Assembly (NCBI GenBank): GCA_024919035.1
Contig: CP103442.1
Location: 682,001 to 746,000, forward strand
Source: Methylophilaceae bacterium LSUCC0401
GTDB lineage: Bacteria; Pseudomonadota; Gammaproteobacteria; Burkholderiales; Methylophilaceae
Reading direction: 5' to 3'
DNA length: 64,000 bases
A program made the position numbers and the translations under genes. This document shows positions 45,556 to 55,370 of this stretch, one piece after another; within the stretch, counting starts at the first letter, position 1, and every line of letters begins with the position of its first letter. The notes below the pieces were generated by a model that saw only the letters and a list, made by a program, of their open reading frames with translations, did not search any database and was not told the origin of the DNA.

Positions 45556-46508
45556 TGAATATTGCAATATTTGGAGCAAATGGTTTTATAGGAAGTCATC
45601 TCTCACATTATTTAAATACTAAAAAAAATTTCAATGTATATTGCTTTATAAGAGAAAAATCTGATATTTCACGAATAGAAAAACTTAAAAGAAAATATAG
45701 AAGTTACAATCTTAAAATTCTAAGATATAAAGATGAGAACCTTGAAAAAGAAGATTTAAATTTAAATAAATTAAATATAGATATAGTATTAAATTTAATT
45801 TCATATGGAGTTTTATATAATGAAAATAACGAGGATAAGGCAAAATATATAAATATTGAAATCCCAAAAAAAATTTTTAAAATTTCAAATAATAATAATG
45901 TTAAACATTTTATTCATTTTGGTAGCAGCCAAGAATATGAAAATTTAAGTGATCAAATTAATGAACTTTCAATAAGATACCCTACAAGAATATATGGAAG
46001 AACAAAAGCAGCTGGATGTGATATCTTATTAGAACATGAAAGTCTTTATAAAAATACTAACTTGTTAATTATTAGACCCTTTTCAGTTTTCGGAGAGCTT
46101 GAAAATGAAAATAAATTACTACCATCATTAATTAAATCTTTGATAAATAATACTGCATTAAAATTAACAAAAGGTTACCAAGAAAGAAATTATCTTTATA
46201 TTAATGATTTTAATAAAATAATTTTAAGAATCTTAAAAAAAATAGATTATCTAAAATTCAATAATTACAATATTGGTTCAATCAATAATATTACTATTAT
46301 AAAAATTGCAAAGATTATTGAAAACTTATTAAATTCAAAAAATTACGATTGTTTGTTATGGGGGTCCTTAAAATACAGAAATTCTGAGATATTAACCTTT
46401 AAAAATGATTTATCACGATTGCAAAAAGAATTAAAAATTAACTTAAGTTATGACATTCGTATTGGTATTAAAAAATTAATTAATAGTTACTTAAAGGATC
46501 AATGTTGA
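45555..46508 (+). CDS. NAD-dependent sugar epimerase/dehydratase
   Basis: An extended SDR enzyme of 317 aa. The N-terminal Rossmann motif is IAIFGANGFIGSHL, and the catalytic pair is YGRTKAAG (YxxxK), with GSSQEYE before it and LLIIRPFSVFGE after it. It should modify a nucleotide sugar; the specific sugar is unknown. It is co-translated with the genes on both sides and shares their very low GC. Confidence 0.82.
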   Translation: MNIAIFGANGFIGSHLSHYLNTKKNFNVYCFIREKSDISRIEKLKRKYRSYNLKILRYKDENLEKEDLNLNKLNIDIVLNLISYGVLYNENNEDKAKYINIEIPKKIFKISNNNNVKHFIHFGSSQEYENLSDQINELSIRYPTRIYGRTKAAGCDILLEHESLYKNTNLLIIRPFSVFGELENENKLLPSLIKSLINNTALKLTKGYQERNYLYINDFNKIILRILKKIDYLKFNNYNIGSINNITIIKIAKIIENLLNSKNYDCLLWGSLKYRNSEILTFKNDLSRLQKELKINLSYDIRIGIKKLINSYLKDQC

Positions 46509-47449
46509 AAAAAATTATTGGTATTCTATGCCCTGTTTTTAATGAAGAGGAAAATATAGTTGATTTTTATAAAGCTTATTTAGAGATTCAGAATCAAATA
46601 AATAAAAAATATGAAATTCACTTTTTATTTTTAGACAATAGAAGCTTAGATAATAGTTTTATAATTTTAAAAAAATTATCCCGACATAACAAGAATGTTT
46701 CATTAATTAGATATTCTAAAAATTTTGGTGTTATGAAATCAATTTATACTGGATTAATTAATGTTCCCTCAAAATGGCATGCAATAGCCGTATTTGATTG
46801 TGATTTACAAGATCCACCTAATTTACTAATTGAATTTATTAAGGAATTTGAGAAGGGTAATGATGTGATTTATGGAAAAAGAATTAAAAGAAATGAATCA
46901 TATGTACAAAAAACATTTAGATTTTTTTATACTGTTTTAAGCAAAATATTAATTAAAAATAAACCTGATATTGAAAGTGGAGCCTGGCTACTAAGTAATA
47001 AAGTAGTTAACCAACTAAAAAAGAAAAGTTATTATGTGCCTTACTTGCCTGGATTAATTAATAGTCTAGGTTTCAACTTAAAAAAAGTTGAATACACCAG
47101 GTTAATTCGAGTTAAAGGTAAAGCAAAATTTAATTTTCTATCTTACTTTTATTATGCAATTGATTCAATAATTGGGAGTACTCTTTCACCATTAAGAATT
47201 TCTGTTTTTTTAAGTATTATTTTTGCAATCGTTTCCTGTGGATCAACAATATATTTTTTATTGGCTAAATTTATTTTCAATATTGAATTTCAAGAGGGAA
47301 TTGCAGCAATAATAATCATACTTTTATTCAATTTTTCACTTAATTTTTTAATTCTTGGAATAATGGGTGAGTACATAGGCAGAATATTTAAAAATGATGA
47401 AATAAAAAGTCCAGCAATTATTGATGAAAAAATTAATTTAAAGTTATAA
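46502..47449 (+). CDS. GT2 glycosyltransferase, GtrB/DPM1-like
   Basis: The N-terminal GT2 domain has ILCPVFNEEENIVDFYKAY and the metal motif in FDCDLQDPPNL. Two membrane helices lie at the C-terminus (about 232-255 and 265-290), as in GtrB and bactoprenol-phosphate sugar transferases. It would load a sugar onto undecaprenyl phosphate in the cytoplasm for use by the GT-C-like protein of the same operon. At 315 aa it is typical. The start overlaps the epimerase stop by 7 bp. Confidence 0.85.
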   Translation: MLKKIIGILCPVFNEEENIVDFYKAYLEIQNQINKKYEIHFLFLDNRSLDNSFIILKKLSRHNKNVSLIRYSKNFGVMKSIYTGLINVPSKWHAIAVFDCDLQDPPNLLIEFIKEFEKGNDVIYGKRIKRNESYVQKTFRFFYTVLSKILIKNKPDIESGAWLLSNKVVNQLKKKSYYVPYLPGLINSLGFNLKKVEYTRLIRVKGKAKFNFLSYFYYAIDSIIGSTLSPLRISVFLSIIFAIVSCGSTIYFLLAKFIFNIEFQEGIAAIIIILLFNFSLNFLILGIMGEYIGRIFKNDEIKSPAIIDEKINLKL

Positions 47450-47500
47450 GACAAATTGTATGGAAAATTTGTTATTTAAATTTAGGTATGTTGTCTATAA

Positions 47501-47525
47501 GACCTCACAGCATTAAAGTGAGGTC
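47501..47525 (+). terminator. Perfect hairpin after the glycan operon
   Basis: GACCTCAC (47501-47508) and GTGAGGTC (47518-47525) form a perfect 8-bp stem with a 9-nt loop, about 50 bp after the GT2 stop. The following U-run is short (AATTTCTC). The rest of the 47450-47681 gap holds only a smaller hairpin (CTTCAC/GTGAAG, 47595-47611). Confidence 0.45.
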
Positions 47526-47681
47526 AATTTCTCTAAATTATAAATAAAGACTATAAGAAATTTCTTTATTATCTTTATAATTACTTATTTGGCTCTTCAC
47601 ATGAAGTGAAGTAAAGGAAAAAGAGTATAAGAAAAATTAGGAAGAACAAAGCCACAGAGACAATAAGAAAGTAATTAATAA

Positions 47682-47771
47682 TGGCGGAAGAGGTGAGATT
47701 CGAACTCACGGTGGGCGCGAACCCACGTCGGTTTTCAAGACCGGTGCATTAAACCGCTCTGCCACTCTTCC
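47682..47771 (-). tRNA. tRNA-Ser (UGA)
   Basis: On the minus strand the acceptor GGAAGAG pairs with CTCTTCC, followed by G and encoded CCA. The anticodon loop CTTGAAA gives UGA. The long variable arm (around GTGGGTTCGCGCCCAC) and the 90-nt length are typical of tRNA-Ser. Confidence 0.97.
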
Positions 47772-47780
47772 GTCGAGCAA

Positions 47781-47808
47781 ATTTTATCATAGGTTTTCCT
47801 ACAACCAA
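47781..47808 (-). promoter_or_regulatory. Candidate promoter of tRNA-Ser
   Basis: On the minus strand TTGGTT (47808-47803) and TAAAAT (47786-47781) are 16 bp apart, directly before the tRNA and just after the def stop codon. Confidence 0.35.
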
Positions 47809-47809
47809 A

Positions 47810-48325
47810 CTACTCTTTAAAGATTTCTTCATGAAACCCGAAATATCGATAATCTTCAATTTTCATGGGATACAAGATACCGTCTAAATGATCGCACTCA
47901 TGCTGAACCACTCGTGCATGAAAATCTTCAACCGTTCTACTTATAGTGTCGCCATACTGATCAAAACCCTGGTAGTGAATTTTTTTAAACCGAGGGACTA
48001 CCCCTCTTAAACCTGGAACTGAGAGACATCCCTCCCAACCGTTTTCAAGCTCATCAGAAAGTGGCTTAATCTCGGGATTAATTAAAACTGTAAATGGAAC
48101 CGCTTCTGCATCCGGATATCGATCATTTTGATCAAAACCAAAGATCACTAATCGCTTGAATACCCCAATCTGAGGAGCAGCCAATCCGGCACCGTCATTC
48201 GCTTTCATGGTTTCAATCATGTCATCGATGAGTGAAAAAAGCTCTGCATCATTAAAGTCAGTGATTGGCTCACTGACCTTCAGAAGGTCAGGGTTACCCA
48301 TTTTTAAAATGCCCCTAATAGCCAT
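47810..48325 (-). CDS. def: Peptide deformylase
   Basis: It removes the N-formyl group from nascent proteins. All three metal-site motifs are present: [18 protein letters not shown] and QHECDHLDG (Cys of motif 2, two His and Glu of motif 3). At 171 aa it is a standard type 1 enzyme. It overlaps the end of the upstream nucleoside phosphorylase gene by 11 bp and is not next to fmt, the more usual arrangement. Confidence 0.96.
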   Translation of the reverse strand: MAIRGILKMGNPDLLKVSEPITDFNDAELFSLIDDMIETMKANDGAGLAAPQIGVFKRLVIFGFDQNDRYPDAEAVPFTVLINPEIKPLSDELENGWEGCLSVPGLRGVVPRFKKIHYQGFDQYGDTISRTVEDFHARVVQHECDHLDGILYPMKIEDYRYFGFHEEIFKE

Positions 48326-49061
48326 AGGCTTTTACTAGCTGTTGCAAAATTGTGATTGTATTTTCAATCGTTTGCTTGGAGCTTTGATTGAGCATGGCCG
48401 ATGAAATTCCCTTAGAACTCTCCCCTCTGCCAGCTGCATGATTCGCCACAGGGCATATGGCAACGTAACTTAATTCCAGTTCTCTTGCCAAGCATGCCTC
48501 TGGCATACCGGTCATCCCCACCACGCTAGCCCCGTCTTTTTCATAACGATCAATTTCAGCTGCCGTTTCTAACCTTGGTCCTTGAGTTGCCGCATAAACC
48601 CCTAAAGGAGATACCCTTAAATTTAATTGAGTTATGGTTTTAATAATCAGCTCACGTAAACTCATGTCATAGGGGTGAGTAAAGTCGATATGTTTGACCG
48701 GATTCTCTTTGCCGTCAAAAAAGGTATTGTTGCGGCCATGCGTGTAATCCAATATTTGGTGGGGCACCACAAAATCGCCCACTTTTATGTTATTTGGAAT
48801 TGAACCCACGGAGGCGATTGAAATAATAGATTTCGCGCCAACCTCATGCAGCGCCCAGATGTTCGCACGGTAATTAATATTATGCGGTGCTATGGAATGA
48901 TTTGATCCGTGTCTCGCCAAAAAAATCACCTCTTTACCACCGAGCATTCCAAAGATAATTGGTTCTGAAGGTTGTCCATATGGGGTCCTGACAATCTCAC
49001 GCCGAATAATTTCTAACCCCTCAATCTGGCATAAGCCAGAGCCTCCAATAATTGCTAGCAA
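48315..49061 (-). CDS. mtnP: Methylthioadenosine/methylthioinosine phosphorylase
   Basis: A purine nucleoside phosphorylase family 2 enzyme that cleaves 5'-methylthioadenosine (or the deaminated inosine form) to base and methylthioribose-1-phosphate. Visible are the phosphate-site [26 protein letters not shown] and [18 protein letters not shown]. At 248 aa it resembles the proteobacterial form described as methylthioinosine phosphorylase in Pseudomonas; the base preference is undecided. It is only 28 bp from the divergent hpnC start. Confidence 0.87.
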   Translation of the reverse strand: MLAIIGGSGLCQIEGLEIIRREIVRTPYGQPSEPIIFGMLGGKEVIFLARHGSNHSIAPHNINYRANIWALHEVGAKSIISIASVGSIPNNIKVGDFVVPHQILDYTHGRNNTFFDGKENPVKHIDFTHPYDMSLRELIIKTITQLNLRVSPLGVYAATQGPRLETAAEIDRYEKDGASVVGMTGMPEACLARELELSYVAICPVANHAAGRGESSKGISSAMLNQSSKQTIENTITILQQLVKAYGY

Positions 49062-49089
49062 AATAAATTAACCTTATATAATAAAAAAT

Positions 49090-49932
49090 ATGACGAAAAT
49101 AAATTATACAAGCCTTCAAGAAAATCTAATAATTAATCAGCACTACGAGAATTTCCCGATCGCTCGATTTCTTTCGAGAGAATTAAGGCATGCGGTAGCC
49201 ACTGTGTATGCCTTCGCTCGCATTGGAGATGATCTTGCGGATGAAGGCTCATCCTCGAAAACACATAGACAAGCCTCGTTACAACAAATGAAATCGCAAC
49301 TGGAGCGCATCAAAACAGACGGCCATCCAAATATACCCTTATTTCAAGATCTGCAAAAAATTATTCGCCAATTTAACCTTGATACTCAATATTTTGATGA
49401 TCTTCTCGATGCGTTCCTGCAAGATACTAAGAAAAAAAGCTATTTAAATGAAAAGGAATTGGATGCCTATTATCAAAAAGCAGCTCATTCAGCTGGTCGC
49501 ATCTATCTTCAGATCAATCGCTTAGATCAACCGATGAATAAGCAATACTCAGATTGTATTTGTAACGCCTTTGCCATGTTAGACATGCTGCAGGATATTC
49601 CAGAAGATTTCAAAAAAAATCGGGTGTATTTACCGATCACCTTACAAAAAAAATTCAAACTCAAGCTCGCCCATGATCAATTTGAACAATTCAATCAAAA
49701 CTGGCAGGCATTTAAGCATTATTGGACGAAAAAAATAGAACAAAAACTTCTTCACGGAACTGGTATTATGCACACCCCTTCGATACGCTTTAATCTTCAA
49801 ATGAGGATGCTGGTAGCTACTGGTTTACACTTAAACCAAAAGCTAAAAAAATCTAAAAATCCATTTAAAAACAACAAGATGACCTTGATTGAATGGGGAG
49901 TTGTATTAATTAAGGGTATGATGATCAAATGA
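49090..49932 (+). CDS. hpnC: Squalene synthase HpnC (hydroxysqualene synthase)
   Basis: A trans-isoprenyl-diphosphate synthase of the squalene/phytoene family, 280 aa, with the acidic motif VYAFARIGDDLADEG. The second acidic region is present as CNAFAMLDMLQDIPEDFKKN. In the HpnCDE route HpnC converts presqualene diphosphate to hydroxysqualene for hopanoid synthesis. Its stop overlaps the hpnD start (ATGA). Confidence 0.88.
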   Translation: MTKINYTSLQENLIINQHYENFPIARFLSRELRHAVATVYAFARIGDDLADEGSSSKTHRQASLQQMKSQLERIKTDGHPNIPLFQDLQKIIRQFNLDTQYFDDLLDAFLQDTKKKSYLNEKELDAYYQKAAHSAGRIYLQINRLDQPMNKQYSDCICNAFAMLDMLQDIPEDFKKNRVYLPITLQKKFKLKLAHDQFEQFNQNWQAFKHYWTKKIEQKLLHGTGIMHTPSIRFNLQMRMLVATGLHLNQKLKKSKNPFKNNKMTLIEWGVVLIKGMMIK

Positions 49933-50771
49933 CCCCAGACCAGTATTGCAAACAAAAACTTAAAGATAGTAAAACAAATTTTGCTCTGCCCTTTTTATTT
50001 TTATCAAAACCAAAAAAAAGAGCTTTGATCGCCCTTTACGCCTTTTGTCGAGAGGTTGATGACATTGCAGATCACTGTCAGGAATATGAGGTCGGCTTAA
50101 CTAAATTAAATTGGTGGCTGACAGAAATTAATAATTTATATCAAGACCATCCGCAACATCCTGTGACGAAAGCCCTCTACCCTGCTATAAAACAGTTTGA
50201 CCTGAATCAGAATTATTTTATTGAAATCATTGATGGTATGAAAATGGATTTAGACTTCAACCGCTATGAAGATTTTAAACAATTACAGCTCTATACCTAC
50301 CGAGCAGCCTCTGTAGTCGGAATTCTTTCCGCACAGATCTTCGGCTTCCACAACAAAAAAACCTTAGATTACGCTCATAATCTCGGCATTGCACTGCAGT
50401 TAACTAACATCATTCGTGACGTGGGAGAGGATATTCGTCGAAATCGTATTTATATTCCTTTAAATGACTTAAAAAGTTATCAAATTGATGAAATAGAGCT
50501 GAAACAATGTACAAGAAATACCCAATTAATTAAATTAATGCAGTATCAAATCGATCGAGCCAAAGATTTTTATGCAAAGGCCTTTACTCTTCTGCCTAAA
50601 GAAGATCGGTTTAAACAATTACCGGGATTGATGATGGGCAATATCTATTTTGACCTTTTATTGAGAATTGAAGAAGGCGATTTAGCCAATATTTTAAACG
50701 AACGCACACAACTCACACCGTTTAGGAAAATTTGGGTTATTGTGTTAACTTTTATTAATAAGTATAATTAA
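49929..50771 (+). CDS. hpnD: Presqualene diphosphate synthase HpnD
   Basis: A second squalene/phytoene synthase-family enzyme, 280 aa. It has YAFCREVDDIADHC, the central TYRAASVVGILSAQIFG and the second aspartate motif LTNIIRDVGEDIRRNRIYIP. It condenses two farnesyl diphosphates to presqualene diphosphate. hpnE (oxidoreductase) and shc (cyclase) are not adjacent, because the next gene is radA on the other strand. They would have to be elsewhere for hopanoid synthesis. Confidence 0.9.
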   Translation: MTPDQYCKQKLKDSKTNFALPFLFLSKPKKRALIALYAFCREVDDIADHCQEYEVGLTKLNWWLTEINNLYQDHPQHPVTKALYPAIKQFDLNQNYFIEIIDGMKMDLDFNRYEDFKQLQLYTYRAASVVGILSAQIFGFHNKKTLDYAHNLGIALQLTNIIRDVGEDIRRNRIYIPLNDLKSYQIDEIELKQCTRNTQLIKLMQYQIDRAKDFYAKAFTLLPKEDRFKQLPGLMMGNIYFDLLLRIEEGDLANILNERTQLTPFRKIWVIVLTFINKYN

Positions 50772-50809
50772 ATCAATATTTTACTATATTATTTTAATGT
50801 ATTTTATTA

Positions 50810-52174
50810 CTAATTAAAAACCAAATTCAGGGCGGAATTTACATCATCAACGGCTAATAATTCGACTCCTTCTATAGCCTTTTTTGGGAGATTTTTTCGA
50901 GGCAAGATGAAGCGCTCAAAACCCAATTTTTTAGCCTCTTGAATGCGTTCCTGACCCCTTACCACCGGGCGCACTTCTCCGCCTAATCCAATTTCACCAA
51001 AGATAATAGTTTTTTTAGGGACCGGTTGCTCTTGAAGTGAAGAGGCAATGGCAATCAGCACAGCAAGATCTACCCCCGGTTCAGAAATTTTGACCCCACC
51101 AACTGCATTGAGAAATACATCATGATGATGACAAGATAAATTGAGATGCTTATTCAGTACGGCTAAAATCATTGCCATTCGGTTATTTTCTAAGCCCACA
51201 GAGAGTCGCTTCGGTGACGCTTGTTTTGATTCGTCGACTAAAGCTTGAATTTCAATCAAGATCGGTCGCGTCCCCTCTTGCATAACAGTAATCACTGACC
51301 CCGACGTTTCAAATGATGTGGCTGATAAAAAAATGGCCGATGGGTTTAAGATCTCTTTTAATCCCTTTTCGGTCATGGCATAGATCCCCAACTCATTCAC
51401 AGCGCCATATCTATTTTTAATGGAGCGGATTAATCGATAGGAGGAGTTAGCCTCGCCCTCGAAATATAAAACGGTATCGACAATATGTTCCAACACCCTA
51501 GGTCCGGCAATCGAGCCATCCTTAGTGACGTGACCCACCAAGATCATACTAATTTCATTCGCCTTGGCTAACCTGGTTAACTGAGCGGCACATTCCCTCA
51601 CTTGCGAAACAGAGCCTGGAGCTGAGGTCAGCTCATCTGAAAACAGAGTTTGAATGGAGTCAATGACAACGACCTTGGGCTTCTCTTTTTCAATCATTTT
51701 TATGATCTGCGTTAAATTGATTTCCGATACGGCAAACAGATCTGATACCTCTAAATCTAATCGTCGAGCGCGCATCGCGATTTGTTCAATTGACTCCTCA
51801 CCGGTGACGTAAATCACATTTAATGCGGAGCTTGGGTTTTGGGTGAGCGAGGCCAGCGCCTGAATCAATAGCGTTGATTTTCCGATGCCTGGATCCCCAC
51901 CAATTAATGTGACCCCGCCCGGAACAAGCCCTCCACCTAAAACACGATCGAGCTCATGGTTGTTGGTGGGGTGCCTGAGAATCTCATTCACCTCAACATC
52001 ATTTATTCTGACAAGGGAAGATTTTTTATTCAGCGCTTGAAACCGGTTATTTGAGCCGCTGGTCACCAACTCTTCTAGACAGTTCCATTCAAAACAATGA
52101 GGACACTGCCCTTGCCATTTTGACGACTGTCCACCACATTGGACACATTGATAGAGAACTTTTGTTTTAACCAT
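50810..52174 (-). CDS. radA: DNA repair protein RadA
   Basis: A RecA-related branch-migration and recombination ATPase. It has the N-terminal C4 zinc finger (YQCVQCGGQSSKWQGQCPHC), Walker A (IGGDPGIGKSTL) and the RadA-specific KNRYGAVNE. A C-terminal Lon-like domain follows. The open frame extends to 52267 inside alr, but the ATG at 52174, overlapping the alr stop, gives the canonical N-terminus and 454 aa (E. coli 460). Confidence 0.95.
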   Translation of the reverse strand: MVKTKVLYQCVQCGGQSSKWQGQCPHCFEWNCLEELVTSGSNNRFQALNKKSSLVRINDVEVNEILRHPTNNHELDRVLGGGLVPGGVTLIGGDPGIGKSTLLIQALASLTQNPSSALNVIYVTGEESIEQIAMRARRLDLEVSDLFAVSEINLTQIIKMIEKEKPKVVVIDSIQTLFSDELTSAPGSVSQVRECAAQLTRLAKANEISMILVGHVTKDGSIAGPRVLEHIVDTVLYFEGEANSSYRLIRSIKNRYGAVNELGIYAMTEKGLKEILNPSAIFLSATSFETSGSVITVMQEGTRPILIEIQALVDESKQASPKRLSVGLENNRMAMILAVLNKHLNLSCHHHDVFLNAVGGVKISEPGVDLAVLIAIASSLQEQPVPKKTIIFGEIGLGGEVRPVVRGQERIQEAKKLGFERFILPRKNLPKKAIEGVELLAVDDVNSALNLVFN

Positions 52175-53240
52175 AATAAATATCGATAGGGACTCGTGAT
52201 GCCGATGATATCGCACATAAGAGCTCATAACCCACGGTCTTCGCATGATGGGCCACCAGATCCACACTTAAATGTTCACCCCACAGCTCAACACTGGATC
52301 CATAATTCACATTCGGGATATCATTAATATCCACTGCGATCATATCCATAGAGACTCGACCTACTGTTTTGGTTTGAATGCCATCAACCACAATCGGTGT
52401 TCCTGAAGCGGCATGCCTGGGATAGCCATCAGCATAGCCACAAGCCACGATGCCAATGCGCATATCTTTAGGCGCTTTAAATTCATCGCCATAGCCGACG
52501 CCCTCACCTTTTTTTATGTCTTGAATTGCAATAATTTCAGAACGCAAGGTCATAACAGGCTTAAGTTGATCCAGAGGAAAATCTAGGTCAAACGGAGTTG
52601 CTCCATAGAGCATAATCCCTGGCCTCACCCAGTCTAACTGGGCGCTAATTTGATTAACAATGGCTGCTGAATTGGCTACAGAAAAAGGCTCATTGAACGT
52701 TTTTAGTAAAGCCTCAATATGTTTAACTTGTTCATCAGTACCGTTTTCGATATCCGCGTTTGCAAAATGGGACATAAAAATAATTTCATCAACCCGGGTA
52801 TCATTTTTTAACTGCTGATAAATTTTTGAGATTTTTTCTATAGCAAACCCCAATCGGTTCATGCCTGTATTCACTTTTAAATGAATGTTTATTTTTTTGT
52901 GCTTATCAAGCTGTCGAATTAAAGCCAGTTGATAGTCGCTGTGAATGACCATATCAAAATGATAGGCAGCGGCGATATTTAAATCATCCTGATCAAAGGG
53001 ACCTTCGAGTAAAAGTATCTTTTTATCACATCCTGCTTCACGGAGCTCAATGGCATCATCAATTGTGAGCACAGAAAATGCATCGGCATCATTAAAAGCG
53101 GTAGCCATTAATGTCAGCCCATGCCCATAAGCATTGGCTTTCAAGGTCGCCATAATTTTTGAAGAAGGGGTTAGTGACTTAATATAGGCTAAATTGTGCC
53201 TAGCATTATCAAGATTTATTAAGGCTTTTAACGGACGCAT
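52167..53240 (-). CDS. alr: Alanine racemase
   Basis: A PLP enzyme making D-alanine for peptidoglycan. The Schiff-base Lys34 is in ATLKANAYGHG, and the catalytic Tyr250 is in GVGYGDEF. At 357 aa it is typical. It overlaps radA by 8 bp, and its start touches the dnaB stop (shared base 53240), a dnaB-alr-radA order common in betaproteobacteria. Confidence 0.95.
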   Translation of the reverse strand: MRPLKALINLDNARHNLAYIKSLTPSSKIMATLKANAYGHGLTLMATAFNDADAFSVLTIDDAIELREAGCDKKILLLEGPFDQDDLNIAAAYHFDMVIHSDYQLALIRQLDKHKKINIHLKVNTGMNRLGFAIEKISKIYQQLKNDTRVDEIIFMSHFANADIENGTDEQVKHIEALLKTFNEPFSVANSAAIVNQISAQLDWVRPGIMLYGATPFDLDFPLDQLKPVMTLRSEIIAIQDIKKGEGVGYGDEFKAPKDMRIGIVACGYADGYPRHAASGTPIVVDGIQTKTVGRVSMDMIAVDINDIPNVNYGSSVELWGEHLSVDLVAHHAKTVGYELLCAISSASRVPIDIYYG

Positions 53241-54616
53241 TAGTCTGGTATTTCGTACCCTACCGGGTTTGCATAATTTTCAAACTTAGTAAACTCACCC
53301 AAAAAGGTTAATTTCACCCTTCCGACTGGACCATTTCTTTGTTTTGCAAGAATGATTTCAGCCACACCTTTGTCCGGACTTTCTGGGTTATAAACCTCAT
53401 CACGATAAATAAACATAATGACATCAGCATCTTGCTCGATCGCGCCGGACTCTCTTAAGTCTGACATCACCGGTCTCTTATCAGGACGTTGCTCCACACT
53501 TCGATTGAGCTGAGAGAGGGCCACAACCGGAACGTTTAATTCCTTGGCTAATGATTTCAGTGATCTTGATATTTCAGAGATTTCTGTAGCTCGATTTTCA
53601 GAAGAACCAGCGGTTCCCATCAATTGAAGGTAATCGATAACCACTAAACCAAGTTTTCCGCATTGTTTATGCAGGCGTCTCGCTCTTGCACGCACTTCAT
53701 AGGGGTTGAGAGCCGAGCCCTCATCAATAAATATAGGTGCTTCATTAAGCTGACCCAGGGCGTATGATAATTTTTCCCAATCGTTATCGTCTAATTGACC
53801 GGTTCTCATTTTGTGTTGATTAAGCTTACCCACTGAACCAATAAGCCTTGAAACAAGCTGAGTGGAAGCCATTTCCATTGAAAAAATAGCTGCAGGTAGT
53901 CCGGTATCAATCGCAACATATTCTGCAATATTCAAGGCCAGCGAGGTTTTTCCCATTGACGGCCGTCCTGCGATAATCACCAGGTCACCCGGCTGCAAAC
54001 CAGAAGTCATCATATCAAGATCTTTATAACCTGTCGGAACTCCGGTCACATCTGATGGGTTATCGCGTTGAAATAATTGATCAATTCGTTCTGCCACTTG
54101 TGGAAGAAGCTCTTTAATGTCGGTAAAACCAATTCGGTCATTTTTACCAGCTTCTGCAATTTGAAAAATTTTCGACTCAGATTCATCGAGTAACTGTTGA
54201 GCATCTCTTCCTTGAGGAGATAAAGCACTATCAACGATTTCTGTACCTACTTGAACAAGGTTGCGCATGATAGAGCGTTCACGAACAATTTGTGCATAAC
54301 CTCTGATATTGGCTGCGGTGGGGGTGTTTTCAGCAAGCAATCCCAAGTATTCAAGGCCGCCAACCGTATTTAATTCAGCATTGGATTCTAAAGATTCGCC
54401 AACAGTGACAATATCAGCGGGCTGAGATCGTTCAATTAATTGATGAATATGTTGGTAAATAATTTGATGATCTTGGCGGTAAAAATCACTGACTGAAACC
54501 ACATCAGCCACCTTATCGAGGGCTTCATTATCAATCAATAGACCGCCTAAAAGAGATTGCTCAGCCTCAATAGAATGAGGTGGAAGTCTTAACTTGTTAA
54601 TTGATTCATCAGCCAT
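53240..54616 (-). CDS. dnaB: Replicative DNA helicase
   Basis: A hexameric 5'-3' helicase at the replication fork. The N-terminal domain (PHSIEAEQSLLGGLLID) is followed by the RecA-like C-terminal ATPase with GRPSMGKTSLALN, the Walker B region LVVIDYLQLM and SDLRESGAIEQDADV. It is 458 aa with no intein. It lies 57 bp after rplI, with a strong terminator in the gap. Confidence 0.97.
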   Translation of the reverse strand: MADESINKLRLPPHSIEAEQSLLGGLLIDNEALDKVADVVSVSDFYRQDHQIIYQHIHQLIERSQPADIVTVGESLESNAELNTVGGLEYLGLLAENTPTAANIRGYAQIVRERSIMRNLVQVGTEIVDSALSPQGRDAQQLLDESESKIFQIAEAGKNDRIGFTDIKELLPQVAERIDQLFQRDNPSDVTGVPTGYKDLDMMTSGLQPGDLVIIAGRPSMGKTSLALNIAEYVAIDTGLPAAIFSMEMASTQLVSRLIGSVGKLNQHKMRTGQLDDNDWEKLSYALGQLNEAPIFIDEGSALNPYEVRARARRLHKQCGKLGLVVIDYLQLMGTAGSSENRATEISEISRSLKSLAKELNVPVVALSQLNRSVEQRPDKRPVMSDLRESGAIEQDADVIMFIYRDEVYNPESPDKGVAEIILAKQRNGPVGRVKLTFLGEFTKFENYANPVGYEIPD

Positions 54617-54634
54617 TAAATGATTATAAACGAT

Positions 54635-54664
54635 AAAAAAAAGGCTGCCACTGGCAGCCTTTTT
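54635..54664 (-). terminator. Intrinsic terminator of the rpsF-rplI operon
   Basis: AAGGCTGCC (54641-54649) and GGCAGCCTT (54653-54661) form a perfect 9-bp stem with a 3-nt loop. On the minus strand a run of eight U follows, so it ends the ribosomal operon just before dnaB; a shorter U-run on the other strand makes it nearly symmetric. Confidence 0.9.
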
Positions 54665-54673
54665 GGAATTTAC

Positions 54674-55126
54674 TTATTCAGTCTCGCCGAGGACTGAGAC
54701 GGTGATTTCCACCACCACGTCAGCATGCAAAGCTACAGAAACCTTATGATCGCCAATCACCTTGAGTGGACCATCTGGCATACGAATTTCTGATTTTGCA
54801 ACCTCATGACCTGCTTTAGCAAGCTCTTCAGAGATATCAAAATTAGTCACAGATCCAAAGAGTTTGCCGTCAACACCGGCTTTTTGGGTTACTTGTAAAG
54901 TATATCCATCTAATTTAGTCGCTCGATCTTGAGCTGATTTGAGTAATGCCGCTTGATGTTTCTCAAATTCAGCTTTTTTAGCTTCAAACTCAGCCATATT
55001 GGCCTCGGTTGCTCGCTTAGCCTTACCTTGCGGTATTAAAAAATTTCGTCCATACCCATCTTTTACTTTTACAACATCACCAAGGTTTCCAAGATTGGCA
55101 ACTTTTTCCAATAAAATAACTTGCAT
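54674..55126 (-). CDS. rplI: 50S ribosomal protein L9
   Basis: A 150-residue protein with the L9 signature [20 protein letters not shown] near the N-terminus and the usual two-domain structure joined by a long helix. Last gene of rpsF-priB-rpsR-rplI, ahead of a strong terminator. Confidence 0.97.
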   Translation of the reverse strand: MQVILLEKVANLGNLGDVVKVKDGYGRNFLIPQGKAKRATEANMAEFEAKKAEFEKHQAALLKSAQDRATKLDGYTLQVTQKAGVDGKLFGSVTNFDISEELAKAGHEVAKSEIRMPDGPLKVIGDHKVSVALHADVVVEITVSVLGETE

Positions 55127-55137
55127 ATGCCTTCTCC

Positions 55138-55365
55138 TTAATGTTTGTCAGTGTATGGAAGAAGAGCTAAAAACCGTGCTTTTTTTACTGCAGTGGTCAG
55201 CTGTCTTTGATAGCGAGCTTTCGTGCCAGTAATTCTTGCAGGAATAATCTTCCCATTCTCTAAAATAAAATCTTTTAAAAGATCGATATCTTTGTAATCG
55301 ACTTCTTTGATACCTTCAGCTGAAAAGCGGCAGTATCTTCTTCTTCTAATCATATCTCTTGCCAT
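55138..55365 (-). CDS. rpsR: 30S ribosomal protein S18
   Basis: A 75-residue basic protein. Visible are the S18 blocks [20 protein letters not shown] and [20 protein letters not shown], then [11 protein letters not shown]. It is 5 bp after priB and 11 bp before rplI. Confidence 0.97.
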   Translation of the reverse strand: MARDMIRRRRYCRFSAEGIKEVDYKDIDLLKDFILENGKIIPARITGTKARYQRQLTTAVKKARFLALLPYTDKH

Positions 55366-55370
55366 AACTC

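Noticed and set aside
52175-52267. N-terminal extension of RadA inside alr.
   Set aside because: It overlaps the conserved end of alanine racemase, and the internal ATG at 52174 gives the canonical zinc-finger N-terminus.
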